Part shown: piece after piece, positions 11,401-26,400 of the stretch
Position numbering within the stretch: the first letter of the stretch is position 1
Layout: each line of letters opens with the position of its first letter
From: Marthasterias glacialis
Lineage: Eukaryota > Echinodermata > Asteroidea > Forcipulatida > Asteriidae
DNA length: 64,000 bases
Direction: 5' to 3'
Assembly: GCA_911728455.2 (NCBI GenBank)
Contig: OU452219.1
Location: 22,813,219-22,877,218, forward strand
Made by a program: the position numbers and the translations under genes
The notes under the pieces: model-generated
What the model was told of the DNA's origin: nothing
The model's input: only the letters and a program-made list of their open reading frames with translations
Databases searched by the model: none

Positions 11401-14400
11401 TAATCCTCTTCTTATTACAAAAGACAAAGGTCTGGAATCGGGGATTACGCAATAACCCTGCATGAAGGTAGAATTTCAGCATTATTTCCAGTACCATCTG
11501 TCCTCTTTGTGTGGGTGAAACAAAGCGTTGTAAGGTGAGTGCATTCGCTGTGAATGCTGCGAAATGGAATATCCTGGCGACCTTTGTTCCAGTCTTTACA
11601 AAGTTTACATCATCCAATTTCTAGCAGGGATAATATTGGTGTGTTTACAATGTCATCCGGCGTTAACTGGTTGAGGACAAATACTGAAAAATGAAGACAA
11701 ACACAGTTTATGTATATCACTTTACTCCAGGTTTTACTGTTGCTTTGATTTCTATTATTTTACATTGTCATTATTTATGCAAAAGATTGAGCAGTAACCC
11801 TAACCCTAACCCTAACCTTAGTTCAAACCAATATAAGTCACAGGTTCAAATTCTGCTTTGGTCTTTGTTCTTTGTATACTCCAAAATTGGTTTATAATTA
11901 CCCAGTCCGTTTCCCTTGTAGTTTATTACTGGATAAGTTCAGAAATAAATACATCCAAATCTCAAAGTTAAGAAAGCAAATCCAAAGTATGGAATACTTA
12001 TCAATCCCATATAAATGCTCGTAACAGATTATTTTGTTCAATATCAATTTTATTTTCAAATTATAATATATGTCACATTAAACACATGTGTGCATTAAAT
12101 TGTTTTATAATGTATACAAATTATTAAAATTATATACAGTATAAAATTTAACAGTAGAACAAGTTGCAAATGAGATAAAGAGAGTTACCCAGCAATCTCT
12201 CTTATTCTACAGCGAATATAAAGGAGATGATGGTGCAAACTGCACTGGTTTTTGATTTCAAGAAACCACTTATCATTGCTAGACTCAGTCAACAAAACAA
12301 CTTGAAGTCATCTTTATCTTTACTTGGTGTTATTGTCCATTATTTTGTCTGCTTTCTAGGCCCTGATTAAGCTGTGTAAGTCTGATGTTAACACATATGA
12401 AACTGAGAAAGATGGACTTACAGGTAAGCAGTTTAAACCACAGGATGATATTGCGGTTGTCAGACTGGAGTTTTTATATCAAGCAATAAACCACAAGGTT
12501 TTTTTTTTAATTCTTAAGTTTAAAAAATGTTTATACAAAGTGCAAATGTGAACAGCCGCCCCATGGGGTTTTACTTACGAGTTAATAAGCTAACGATGTC
12601 CGCAAGCATGGTAAAAGAACCCCAATGGGCCAATTATATGGTTCACTAACTTTCATAGAAATAACTTGAGAACAGTTCATAAAAACACAAGATAAGTATA
12701 ACAAATATTAGGTGTGGATTGAGGCGGTGTGTCCAAGGGGTCCAGACCTCTCTTGCACTCAAAGACTTTGTTGTTGTGGATATATGTTTTACTATCTTTT
12801 TCCTTTTGCAATCTTTGAACTTCCGTCTTCACAAAATAAAAAACCCTTTTTGCAACTGATCTAAATTCCTATTGCCCACTGGTGTCAAGCATCACAACCC
12901 TCCAGTTACCCCCTTTTTCTCCCCCTTTTTTGACTCCTTCCTGGTAAAATGCCTGGATTCTCAACTGTATATTGTTGAAATATCATATTATTTTATCCTG
13001 ATGTATAAAAATGCTAGAAATTATTTGTTTTAATGTCTTTCATATGGTTTTACTAATACTTGTTAAAATGATTAACCTTTTGACAGCGAGGTGCTATGCC
13101 CTAAGTGTATTGGCACAGGAGAAACCCAGCACGGCATTGTCATTGATTCTGGATTGTAACCCTGAACTTGATGTTCTTGATGTTAATGGAAATACACCAT
13201 TAATACATGCTATCCAAGCCCACCAATGTGCAAATGCTAAAACACTGGTATGTATGTGTTATTTTGGGAAATTCTTAATTTATCAATCGGTGGTGCTGTT
13301 TCAGTATTAGTCATTTGAAACGGCCTGCTCAAAAATAGACTCAAATTTTCATGGCAAATTGAGAATGAGTAGTTATAATTAATTGTGGAGCGTTGTGACA
13401 GAGCGGTCTAGTGCACTGTACTTGTCTCGGCCGGTCTTGTCACGATGCTTGTGTCCTTGAACAAGACACTCTACAATAATTGCTTTGTTCTTCAGATGGG
13501 ATGTAAAGCCATAGGTCATTTGTAATAAGGATAGGTAGAACATGTAAAAGAACCAAGAATACTTAACAGTGAAGAGCAGGGGCCCATCTCGGTGTTTGGT
13601 TTCATTACCAGAAATTAATAATATTTAAAATGATAATAAAATCTATATGATGAAGCTATGATTTTTTGATCGCATTTCCTGTATTAGATTTAATTGTTCG
13701 TTTCTTAACTCTGTTTACAGCTGTCAAAGGGAGCAGATCCAAATGCATCAAAAACTAATGCCCTACTTTTGGCCGTCAGGTATGCAAGTCAAATTTCTTT
13801 TTGTTTCATCTTCTTTTGGAAGTACTGTTATTAGAACAATAAGTAAACTGATAGATGTTAAATTTGCATTGGGGATAAATAATGTTATTTGTGTTTTACC
13901 TGTACACCAGTGTGTGTTAAACATTGTATACTCGGTGCTTTCCCCAGTCCTGTAAAAGACGAACACATTGGTGTATGGGTAAAACACAAATAATATTCTG
14001 TATCCCCGATGCAAATTTAACATCCATGAAGTTGTTGTGATACCCACTGATAATATATAGGATTGGCACTGGCCTCTAGCTACTGAACAAGCTTTGTGGT
14101 CTAGTGGTATGACATCTGCTCTAGAAGGGCTCTAGAAAGGTTGTGGGTACGATTCCCACCCAAGTAAAATGTCTGTGGATTTTTTTGTCAACAGGACTCG
14201 GGGGGAAAGTACTGAGTATACAGTGCTTTAAAATACTGTAGGGTAAAATACAAATAATAAGTAAACTATTGTAAAAACTAGCATGCAATTTCTCAAAACT
14301 GTACACTGTGCAAGTCTTGCGTATATTCAAACATTTTTGGGAACCTTGGGTTCCGACATATGTTACTTTAACATGAGAGGGAAACAAGATACCACACTTT

Positions 14401-17400
14401 AACACACCCCAATATCCCATACATACAAGACTGGCATGGTCTGTTGGTAACAAACTGAGAGACTACACTACATGCATTGAAGGTAAATATTGAAAATAGG
14501 TATTGAAATATTCCTAACATACTTTATTATTGATTTATCTCGCCAACAGACAAAATATGCCAGACTTGATCCCTGATTTGTTAGCCAAAGGAGCTGATGT
14601 GAATGGATCCGGTTTTGATAACAAACAACCAAGTATTATGCACTATGTCCCAGCCTATATCAGTAAGTTTATACATTTGGGTTTGCCTTATTTGTTATTT
14701 ATTTATGCAAAAGTGGTAATATTTCGACCTTAAACAGAGTCTTTCTTGTGGAGTGTTGTGGCCGAGCCTTCTAGACTCACTGGACTCAAGTTCTGGTATT
14801 GTCAGAATGTGGGTTCAGTTCTCAGTCATTGCAGTTGTGTTCTTGAGCTTCATCCCTCGAATGGAACGTTAAGCCAAAGGTCCTGTGTGTTGTGTAATGT
14901 GAAAGAAGTTTTGCCCGGGTGTTTGTGAAATAGTTGGCTGCAGATTTCCCTGCACTAGCTTGTAAACCTTTACAAAGTGCTATATAAATGGGTCTCATAA
15001 TTCAAACAGCTCTGCATGCCTGTTGTAAATGTAATGAACGTTATGAGACTTCTAATTATAATGTAAAGTTTTTCTTAATTTTAAATTCTTATGTGATTTA
15101 ATTTCTTAATGAAGGTAATCTTCCGGCACAGATCTCAACAGCCAAGAAGCTCTTGGAGGCTGGTGCTTCATTGACCTCAGTGGATGATACAAAGAGGACA
15201 ATTCTCCATAATGCTGTTAATATGGCACAGTCTAATGTAACAACAGAGTTTCTAGAACTTCTCCTTGACCATGATGTGGATGTATTTGCCCTTGATTCAG
15301 TTGGCAAACTTCCTCTTCATTATGCATTCTACAAGTGCAGGTATCTTACAATCAGAAGTAACTCTTACTTGTTCATTTTCTCTACACTTAAGCCTCTTAT
15401 GCCCAGGGAAAGTCCCAGGAAAATTTAGTTGATCTTTTCACACTTGAGCTGCTAGCCCTGGCAAATCCCAGGAAATAGCCATTTCCAGGGAAATAGCTAC
15501 CCCAGCTTGTGAGTAGGGTTAAACCAGATAACCCCAGGGATAACATACTGAGAAAATTGCGTCAAGTGTGAAACTAACATTGGGTGGCCGTGGGGTTAAA
15601 ACTCCCCAGGAATATCCTGTGCTGGAATTCACAAAACACAAAGATTCATAGTAACCCTTTAGCACTTGTACACAATTAAACATTGAGTCACTCTCATTGA
15701 ACGTGTCACGGAAAGGTCTTATAAGAACTTGCATTTTGAAAGGTCTTATAAGTACTTGCATTTTGTGGCTAATCAGAGGCGGTTTTTGTGTATCCCTGAT
15801 TAAAAACCTTTGTCCTTTTGTTCCAAGAATGGGATTATGAAGCATTGAGAGGCTTCTTCCATTTTTCATTCATTGTATTTCAGCTTAATAGAGATCAGTC
15901 AGAGTGAGCCAGCAATCGAGCCATGGTTCTGTGTATAGTGCCACTCCTATGATGTAGGCAACAGCTGATGTTTTGCAATCTGTGTTCTCTTGGCATTGTC
16001 AAGTCAGGGTTTCTTTGTGCCAGCAGTACCCTCAAAGAAAAAAGATTTTGGCAATTCTACCAAAAGAATCCTGCCGGTGGGATGGGACAGCAACAAAAAA
16101 AGAATCCCGTCGGCAACTGGTTAATTCAGAATGAAATACAATTGATAGCTTCATGTGAAAATCAAGATAAGCCTTGCTGAATGTCATCAACAAATTACAT
16201 CAATAATAATGTTGAGAGCTTTTTGTTGTTTTTCTGTCAGCATGTTTGGCAAAAACGGAGGACAGTTTGAGATATCATCTGCCCTAGATCCCATAGAGAC
16301 TGTATCTCTATTGGTAGATGCCATGAATGGAAAGGAGTTGAATCGAGCGGATGCATTTGGTCGAACTCCTCTACACTACGCAGCATTTAGAGGAGCATTG
16401 AACTCTGCTATGTACATTGATGAGGTGAGGCATTTATATTATATGGGTAAAAGAAAGACCCAGACCAGCTGGGCCTTATTTCATAGAGCTGCTTAAGCAG
16501 AAAACGTTTGCTGAACATTTTTCTGCTAAGCAAAACTTTGACCATGATGTTACATGGTATTTTGGCTGGTTACCTTGATCTGGTAAGCAAAATTGTTTTG
16601 TGCTTAGCTACATTTTGTGCTAAAGCAGCTTTATGAAATTGGGCCCTGAATCCAGACCAGAGCAGCTTAAGCACAAAAAGTAGCTAAGTACAACAAAATA
16701 AGGTTACCAGCCAAAATACCATTTCACACGTACCATCTGCAACAGGTATCCTGCTCTGCTCATTTTTGCTCGGCAGAGAATTGTTAAGCAATACTTTCTG
16801 CTTAAGCAGCTCTATGAAATTGGGTCTTGGGGCCAATTTCATAGAGCTACTTAATTGTAAGTAAATTGTTCTGCTTAATGGAGCAGAAAAAAATTGCTTA
16901 AGAGCAAGTGTATTTCACATGTTAGCCAGAAAAAGTAGTCGGCCAGCTGGGCTGTGCTTAGGGTTAGCAGTGATTTGAAATGGAAATTGTACAGTAAGCA
17001 CAAAATCAGCCTTTAAGCAGCTATTTGAAATTGGACTCTGTTTACCCTGCCAATGATATGTTACTGCAACAGACCTTATGCATTGACACCATCACGCCAC
17101 CATCCTAGAGGTAAAACGATAATGCAACAATGGAAAACACATCATGTACGCGCGGCGCACAGGATGGGACAATAAACAACCTTCTCTGGACCTCTAATCG
17201 AGGGCGCCCTACTCAAATGACGTCATGTGCATAAAGCCTAGAGGCAAAATCTAAGGACATCACAGACAAGTGCAATGTTGTGTTTTATTTGTGAACTTTC
17301 AACTTTTTTAACTGATGTCATAATTGCATCAGGATAAAGAAGAAACTTGCGTCTCGTCACTGGTCTCGCTTGGTGGTCTAGTGGTTAAGAAATCTGCTCT

Positions 17401-20400
17401 AGAATGCATGGATTCAAATCCCCACTGAGTCATGTGAGGACTCAGAAAGCACTGAGTATGCAGTGCTTTTCACAAATTGGTGTACCGGTAAGGGTAAAGC
17501 CAAAATTGTATGAACTTTTTCATGTTTTAGGTCAGTTCAGTGTTCTTTATGCACATCAATAAAATTTTATATTGTGTTATTCATTTCTTGTGCAAAACTT
17601 TATTCAATATTTTTGTGATTTATCCTTTTTTCCCCGTGAAAGTTCATTGCGTTTTTCAACTGCTTGTTTGATAACTAATGAGGCTCATTTGTATATTAAA
17701 TTAAACTTGTGATGATTTAATTCAGAGGATTGAAGAGTTTGATATGGATGATGAGAACGGACATACACCGTTAGCTTTAGCTGTTGTGGGCTCCAAAGAA
17801 AGGTATCTGTCATTTGATTCTTCTTTTATTCTTAACCACTTTCCATTAGAATTTACGGATTAATTATTTTTTTGATTATATTGTTGTCGCAGTGATACCC
17901 TGAATAAATAACAAAGTAAAGACAACAGCTATTCTCATAAATTGCACTGGGATGTTTTTTTCTTTTGAAAAATCTTGGATTGTGTTCACCATGAAATGGT
18001 TGAACCCTTGGCCAAAAGCCATTGTCCATCGGCCATGGCATGCTGGTATCTGAGACTTACCTCATATACTGAAAACAATGAAAACAATTGCGGCATCCTA
18101 TTGATCTCTGGTAAACGTCGTTTGTCTAAAAAAAAAAAGATGAAGGTCTCGATTTGTTTTTTTCTTCACAAATTTCGGGATTAACTCCTTTGCGCTAATA
18201 TAAGCAGCTCGAGGCTGCTCCCCAGGGAGTTGAGAAAGTTTGTGATTTGTTAAAGTATGCATGATGAACGGGGAAATGTTGTAAAGGGCCTTGATCTAGC
18301 TACTAGGATGTGTCCTCGCTATAAAAACCTATTGTTATCATTCCACTAGCATGGCTACATGGTTGATCCACAAAGGAGCAAACATCAATAAGACAATAAC
18401 ATTGGGTGTTGACAGAAGTGAAACCTCTCCACAAAGACAGCTCTCAAGCAAATACTGGATATGGAAGCCCAAAGACATTCCTGAGAAGCCTAGTTCAGTG
18501 ATTAAGAAACCACTGTTTCAAGATGTAGTCCATGAACGTTGGCAGGGAGCTGTGTACGTCATGATGAACAGAATCAATAAGTTTGGTATTTCCTATGTTG
18601 ACGCTATCGAGGTATGGTTTTTACTTATTTCTATTTGAAAGGGTTTATTTACTTTAAAGATGCTAGGTCCAATTTTGGCTGATTTGACCCACAAATTTAG
18701 ATTTAAACTTTTAAGTAGATATTTTTTAAGATTCAAGAAATTTATAAGCTTTCATATAAGGTATTGCACAAAATAATCTGCCAGTGATAAGTAGTACTTA
18801 ATTAAAAACTAAAAATGAATTGCTGTCGGTATCTTGACATTATCTCTATCCTTCAGCCATGTACAATTTGTTTGTTGTACATGTTACATGTATTTTGTAT
18901 ATTTTCCGTGGCATATGCGAGAGTCTTTGTATGTTTATCATTTTGAGATTATGCCATCGTCTGTCAAAATTCGTTCAGAGAGAAGAAAAAAAATAAAAAA
19001 TCATTTTGTCGAATATCTGGCCAAGCAACTTTAGAAAATATATTACTTTTAATATAAGTCTGGTCCGATACTTTTTGTCGGAAGAAATTATTTATCAGAT
19101 GCAAAAACATGTTAAAAAGACTTTTTCTGAGAGTTGAATTTGTTCTTTCTTTGCCTTGATAGGCCGTGCTGTCAGATCAGCAGTACCAACTAGCGTATGA
19201 ACTCGTACGTAAACAACGTGATGCAAACAAACTGCAGTCAACGAATAACAAAGATCAAAATCTTTTCCATGTACTGGCAATTCATGCTGATAAAGGAGCT
19301 ACATCAGAGACAATCATAAGGGTGAGTTGGAGAAAGAATAAAAATGGCTGTTTACCATTGGTGGATATTTTAAATTCTGCTAATTATATCCTGTAATATT
19401 TAAATGAATTAAAGGTATTGCTTACTGTTACACTGAGGGTCGTCCTCATTTGTATAACTGTTCCCTAAGTCACTCTGTGTCAGTGTTGCTCAACCACTTC
19501 AAAGTGTCACAGTCAAGTTTGACCAGGCTAACGGACCATGAAGAAGTTTGAATATTGGGCATGTCTGCAGTATGTGCCAGGTGGTCTGCCATGACCAACA
19601 GGGGCAGAGACTGAGGACTTAATATTTTGTTGTTGTTCTTAAGGACTCTGTGTACTATGATTTCATTATAACTACACCTCATCACTAAGGAGTAAATGGG
19701 TACCTGTGAGGGTAGAGATTGTTGATGTAAATGATGAGCAACCTGTGCACCCATTCGGTTAGCGGTGCTGCATACACCTACAGAGTTGAGATCATTGTGG
19801 AATTCTTAGGGTCTGATGAACAGGGGTAATAATATTCCAAAGGTAAACACATTATCACAATCTTACTTGTAGATTACGACATCTCTCCTTGATCATGGAG
19901 TGAAGCTGTTTGCCAGAGACTACAAGGGATGTACTCCGTTACACTATGCTGCCATCAATCTCAATCAAGACTTGTTTTGTGTCTTCCAAGGTATTAGAAG
20001 TACTAGCTGTAGCTCTGAATCAATTTTAAGTTTATTCTTCCTTCCAAAAGATCTTAGTTTCAAAATAGATCATGCAAGTATTGTGCATATTGGAATCATT
20101 TTAGGGTTCCCACATACATTGCTTTTATGTGTTAAGGAAATAATATGTTTTTAGAGAATATAGTTGTCACAAAGAAACCATGGCTAGACCAACTGTAAAA
20201 ACAGTAAAAGTTCTTATAAAATGCACTGGGATTGACCATGTACTGCAAAAAATCCTGCCTTCACCTCTGCCTGCGGCATATCATGGACACTTACAAAATG
20301 TGTTCACCAGCCCTTTGCAACCATGAAAGTTGTTGTGTGTACACGTTACCTGGGGTCAAGTGGTTAATGGGACTAAACTTTTGAATGTGCAGTGGCATAA

Positions 20401-23400
20401 CCAGACCTTTTTATTTTTTTTGGGGGGGAGGGGCAAGCGGGGGCAAAGACATAACTTGGGGGGCTATTTAATATATCAAACCATTCATTTGTGCATTTTT
20501 TTGCGATCTCATTTGGGGGGCAAGGGTTCTGAGCAGGGGGGGCGGGGGTCAGGCCCCCCCTGTCCCACGCCCCCCTCCAGCTACGCCACTGGGAATACAC
20601 ATAAGACTTGACAGTCTATAGTCAACAAATCCTATACTGAAACAAAGTAAGGGTTTTCACACCTGACTTGAGCCAGCAAAAGTTATTACGCTACTTTTTT
20701 AAGACCCCAAAACAGAACTGATGGAGACTTTACAGCCTCGTGCTGAACCTATAGCCTCGTGCTGAACCTATAAAGAAACTATTGCAGCTAATAATATATA
20801 ACAAATCATAAATAACAAAACATTATTTTGGTTTTACTCTCACATCAATATGTGATAACTTTAGCCCTTAAAATTTAAAGCAAATTTTGTAACATTTTAG
20901 AACACAGGTTTTATTTCTGTAGACCTATAAATTTAACATGTCCTAGTTATGACAGAGCTTTTGTTTCACATAATTGTACTTTGTTTCATCTTTTCCTGCA
21001 GACAAAGTCCCCTCTGATTTTAAGCAATGTATTACATGTGCTGATGATCAGGGTAGAGTGCCACTGATCTCAATGTTCTGGGCTCTGACATTTCATAAGA
21101 ATTCTGAGACTATTATCCAGTGAGTATAAAAACCAGGGTCGAATTTCTTAGAGCTGTGGGAATTCCATTTCTTAGCATTGCTAACCGTAATCATGGGGGA
21201 AAAGGTGTGCTAACTTTACTGTAAGCAAGTGATTGACAAAACAATGCAAATCCATGGTGAACGCGCAAGCTGGCCGTCTAATCTTCTTGCTTAGTTTCGA
21301 GCTTAAGCACATGTTCTTTGCTAAGCTAAGCAGAAAAATGGGCTTACCATTAAGCAGCTCTATGAAAACGGCCCCAGATTTTTTAAGGCAATCAATGTCC
21401 GGACCGGAGGTTGTAGCTACTGTTAAAGTGTTGGGTTTTTTTTGGTTTTTTTTGACAAAACAACATCTTTAAGGTTTTGACTTAACCATGACCATTTCTC
21501 GCTGACACTTTAAGCTGCAAAGTGATCAGGAACAAACGAACAAGTAATTAACCATACGCCTATAAATAGAAAAGTAAAAGCTACAACCAAGAGTGATGTG
21601 ACAAAGTCCTAATGTCTAAGAGTCATACATAGATTGGTAGTAAGTCCTACAACAATATTCCAGCGACAAACACTCCAAATGCTAAGGAATCTTAAATCCA
21701 GCTGGCTTTTAAAACCATCACCTTCTTAAATTCTCAGGACGCTCCAGAAGAGTAACGCCAATCTGGATGTTGAGGGACGTCTGCCTGATGTCAGGGTTCT
21801 CTCTCAAGAGAAGAGGAACAAAGCTGGTTCAATGGAGGAATGGTATCATGACTTACCAGTAGGAAAGACCATTCATGCAACACCATTAATCTTCACTATT
21901 CACATGAACTGCTTTGAAGGTTGTAAGTTTCTACTGAATAGAGGAGCTAGTCCTAATCAAGCTGACAAAGATGGTGTGACGCCATTGATGCATGCAATCG
22001 TACAGGTGAGTACTTATTTACTTGCTTGTCATGGTGGGCAGACATATGAAATTAAGAACTTTGTATCATAATCATTATTTATAAATAATCATTATTTACA
22101 AATAATCTGTATTTAAAAATAATCGTTATTTATCAATGATGACAGTGTTAGTTTTTACCATCACATCAAGCTCTAAAGATTCTTATCTGCTCTTTACGGA
22201 TTCTGTACCTGTAAAGAATGTCTTGAAGTTACAAAAATAACTGGCTAGGGATACAGCAAACCCCTTAGACATCTGGCAGGCTATGAAATGTCATTGCCTT
22301 AGTTCAAGACCTTCTTCCTTTGTTTTCATTTAGTATATATGAATAAGAAATAAACATATGTACACAGCAGGTGGTACTGATTGCAGTAACAAGTAGGGGA
22401 ATGAACAACAACGCCCCGCCTTAAGACTAGTAAGAATATTCACGTCATTAAAAAAGGCAGTAATTCAGCAGCGTAGCTGGGAATTTATTTTATTGGGGGG
22501 GGGGGGACACGGGGGACATGTTTTTTAATGAATTACTTGTATCTGGATTATTTTCATGGGGGGCATGGTGGGAAGGGGGCGCTGGAAAATTGTGGGGGCA
22601 TGTGTACCCACGCCCCCTTTGGCTACGCGGCTGCAGTAATTCAAAGCCGTTTATGTATTTTTCGTTTTGATAGAATGAGATAGTTCTAGTGAATGTTCTC
22701 CTGAATCATAACTACGATCCGCTAACAGCAGGAAAACAGAAGATAAGTAATACAGAGATGTCATCGCTGTGGATAGCAAACATCTGGGAACAAATCGGTA
22801 AGATCAATGTCTCAGTTTAATTAAATTCTAATGGCATTGCTGCTGCAAAAATTAAATATATCAATCAAACATTAAAAAGCCCTCATAATCATAAGTTGAT
22901 CACAAAAATCGTTGTTTTCTCACACAGCTGAATGTTTTATTTGAGGCAGAATTGACATTGTTATGGAAGTTTAATGCTAATTTAGGTTTTAGGAAATATA
23001 CTTTTTGCTGTAATTTATTTTCTGAAGATAAAGTAATACTTTACACAAAATCCTTTCAACTACTAAGCTGAAATGATGGTAACAAAATAGTTGGAACAAA
23101 AAAATCCAGTTCCTGCCCATGAGGAGATCTTTTCCAGGGATCAAATTGCCAAATGTAAGAATTCTGCAACACTCTAATAATTGGTGTTGTGTAAAATCCA
23201 TTGATTTGAAATGTGCACTGTTAAATATTACTTGTTGTGGTAAGTCTTTCGTGGTAGTTAGTTCTAAAAGTAAAGCCTGTGTATGTTTATTTAACATTTA
23301 TATGACAAGTTAATTCGTACACAGGTTAATTAAGCCGTGTTATTTACCATGTCATCTACGTTGTCCGATTTTAACACATTCTTGCTTTTTCTATGTTGAC

Positions 23401-26400
23401 AGATTCTAAAGGAAACACAAAGAACTACAGCGTATCCATCAACGTGGATGATGCCTATGAAATAGATAATAGACAAGACCAAGAAAAAGGTATACATAAA
23501 CTCCTTGCAGACATTTGGAGGTCAAAAAACACAGATGATATGTTCACATGAGTGTTCAATGCGTTTATTGTAGTGCTCAGACAATGCTTATTTTAGAAGC
23601 AGACTTTATGTACTGACAACATTGGCATGGGTGGCTGGTACGGAAAGCGCTCGTCTCTCACCACTGTGGCCCTGGTTCGATTCTAGGCTTGGGCCATAAT
23701 GTGAGTAGAGTTTTGCTTTGGTTTTCTCCTGTGCAACAAGTGTTTTTCTTCAGGCTATCCGTTTTTTATTCCCTGCGGTTTTCCTCCCTCCGGAATAATC
23801 AAACACTTTTAATCTGCGGCTGTGCTCTGTGGTCATATATATGGGTTAATGTGGCTGGCTGCCCAACGGAGCCCTTGCATGCCTGGGGTTCGAACACGTA
23901 GCCGTGTCCTTTGCACTTAAGCTTGTCAGCTGCAAGTAAGGATGATTAGCTTCCCAAATTATTATTAGAATAATTATCACTGATTGTATGTATTTTAATG
24001 ATCTACACGTTCAACAAATATTGAGGTGGTAAATGTTTGTAGTTATTGTTTCTTCTACATTTATTTGACAGTTGTCTGCTGTAAATGACAGGTTGCTTTA
24101 TTATTTCTTAGCGTCATTTTTTAAGTACTTCTCATTTGTGATTGATTGACCTTGAACACATTCTGTGCAGTTCCAAAGGTACAGAAGACGAGCCAGATCA
24201 ATTTGGATGCTGTGGATTCAATGGGTTGTACAGCCATTCATTACTTAATGAAGACATGTGATGTTGGTACCTATGAGAATGTAGAGTTACTGGAGCTGTT
24301 AGCGAGATTAGGAGCCAGATTAGCGAAGAAAGACACTGAAGGGAAAACTCCTCTGGATTATGCAATGGAGAGTAGGTCTTATAAGATGGCTAAAGCTCTG
24401 CAAAAGTTGACTAAAGTTGCACCAAAAAGACAGGTCAGTTCTAATGGGAGACTTTTGGGGGCGCTAGGTGGCAGCAGACTTACCAGGTAAATTCATCATT
24501 CTTGGACTACGTAAACAATGGAAATTCACCTGGTATGTCTGCTTCCATCTAGTGTTCCAAAGTCTTCCATTGTTGTAACCTCACAGACCCGATTTACAGG
24601 CAACAGGTTCTAGGTAATCTCACATAAGAAAAAAACATTCACATTTCAATTTCCACATGAGTTTATAGTGATAGTAAGAGACTGTTAGAAAAATGGCTCT
24701 TGTTGAACCAAAAATTTTTTTTGCCTCCAAGTTGCCTCCCCCCAAACTGCCATGAGTGACCCCTGAAAGTAAAACCAAAAGGAAAATAGAAAATATTTAC
24801 CACTCTACAGCTGTGCCGTTTGGCAAAAATTGTCAAATTGTTTTTGCAATTTGATATTAATGTGTGTGTTTTTTATTATGCTCTTAACCATTTTGTCATT
24901 TGATTTGATTGTAACTGTTGTGGAATATTGATTTGTCATCTCTGCAGCTGTGAAGTTTAGCAGTGAGGGTCAATTTTTCGTTCAATGTGTGTTTTTTTAT
25001 TGTGCTCTGAAACATGTAATTTGATGTGATTGTAACTATTAAGGAACACTGATTTCTCATCTCCACAGCTGTGAAGTATTTGCAGTGCGGTTCAAGTGTA
25101 CTTTCAACTGCTCTTTTCTGGTGTGCTCTAGGTTGTGTGTGATATGTTTTTTTTTCCTACCCATTGTTTTGTCATTATTTCTCTAGGTGTATCCCAAGCC
25201 TCTAAGTCCTGTATGGTCCGATGGTATCAACTTTCCACTCCCACAGCTGAATATTGATGATGATGCTGAGGCTATGATTAAACAACTTGAAGCAGAACGA
25301 AGCAAGACAAGAGTAGTGGAGGAGTTGAAACCAAAAGTAGATAACAAATCAGGAATGACCTTTGGAGGGTGTGTATAAATTGAGACTCATCTGTGTGATG
25401 TAATAGTGTTCATTGGACTTACGTTGATATACATCAAAGCTTTTAAAATGGAAAAAGTGGAGCACAACGCAACTTACATGTAGTTCAATCATCGATGTGC
25501 AAATTGGGTTCCCGTGTGCATTACATTAGCATGTGAAGAAAAGAAATTAACTTTTGATGAGACTAATGATAACTGCACAGTTTCTAATTTTTTTGCATCA
25601 AATTTTGCATTGAACTCGATGATGGGTTCATTATTGAACAAATGCATAGTCCATCGTGTACTGTGTATAGACCCCCCACCCCCCCCCCCCAATGTCACAC
25701 ACGACTATTGTCTGCCCATGGTCTGCCATTTTTTAGTCAAATAGACCTTTCTTTGGTTGTTAGAAAAACATTCAATTTTGTTGGAAGATGTTGTGACCAA
25801 ATTCAACATGTTTCTATTTGAAGAAGATACATCCCATTATTGTTGATTTGTTTCCAACAAATTCAACACTATTTTTGAATGTTTGTGTAACATGTTTACA
25901 AGCTGTTGTTATCTGTTTTTGCTTTGCATTGATGGCTCCCCGTAGTTTCTCCAACCGTGGTTGGCAAAAACTTGGGCTTTGACGTTGCAAAAGAAAGGTC
26001 TATTGCATGTAAAGGATGTGATGTGTGTCTAACCCTGAGCACAGAGCCTAAAATGTGCACTGCAGAATGACACACAGAGAATCCAACTCCCAAAATGGCA
26101 CCACCAATATACATCATGGGTGATGGCGTTAAGTGAATGGGAGACTTTCAGACGCTCCTTTTTTTACAGTTCTAACCAGTAGTGCGCATGCTCAGAACTA
26201 CGCGCGCAATACTGAGCGTGTGCGTGCATGCTCAGAACTGTCAAAAAGGACTGTTGTGTCTGCTTCCGCCATTGTCTCAAAAGTCTCCCATTGTTGTCAA
26301 TAGAGGTAAACATTAACTAAAATTGCTTTTACTTTTTCCACTTTGATTAATTCGCATCTAATCCATGGACTCTGTTTTGTAATTTTTGGATTAATTTCAG

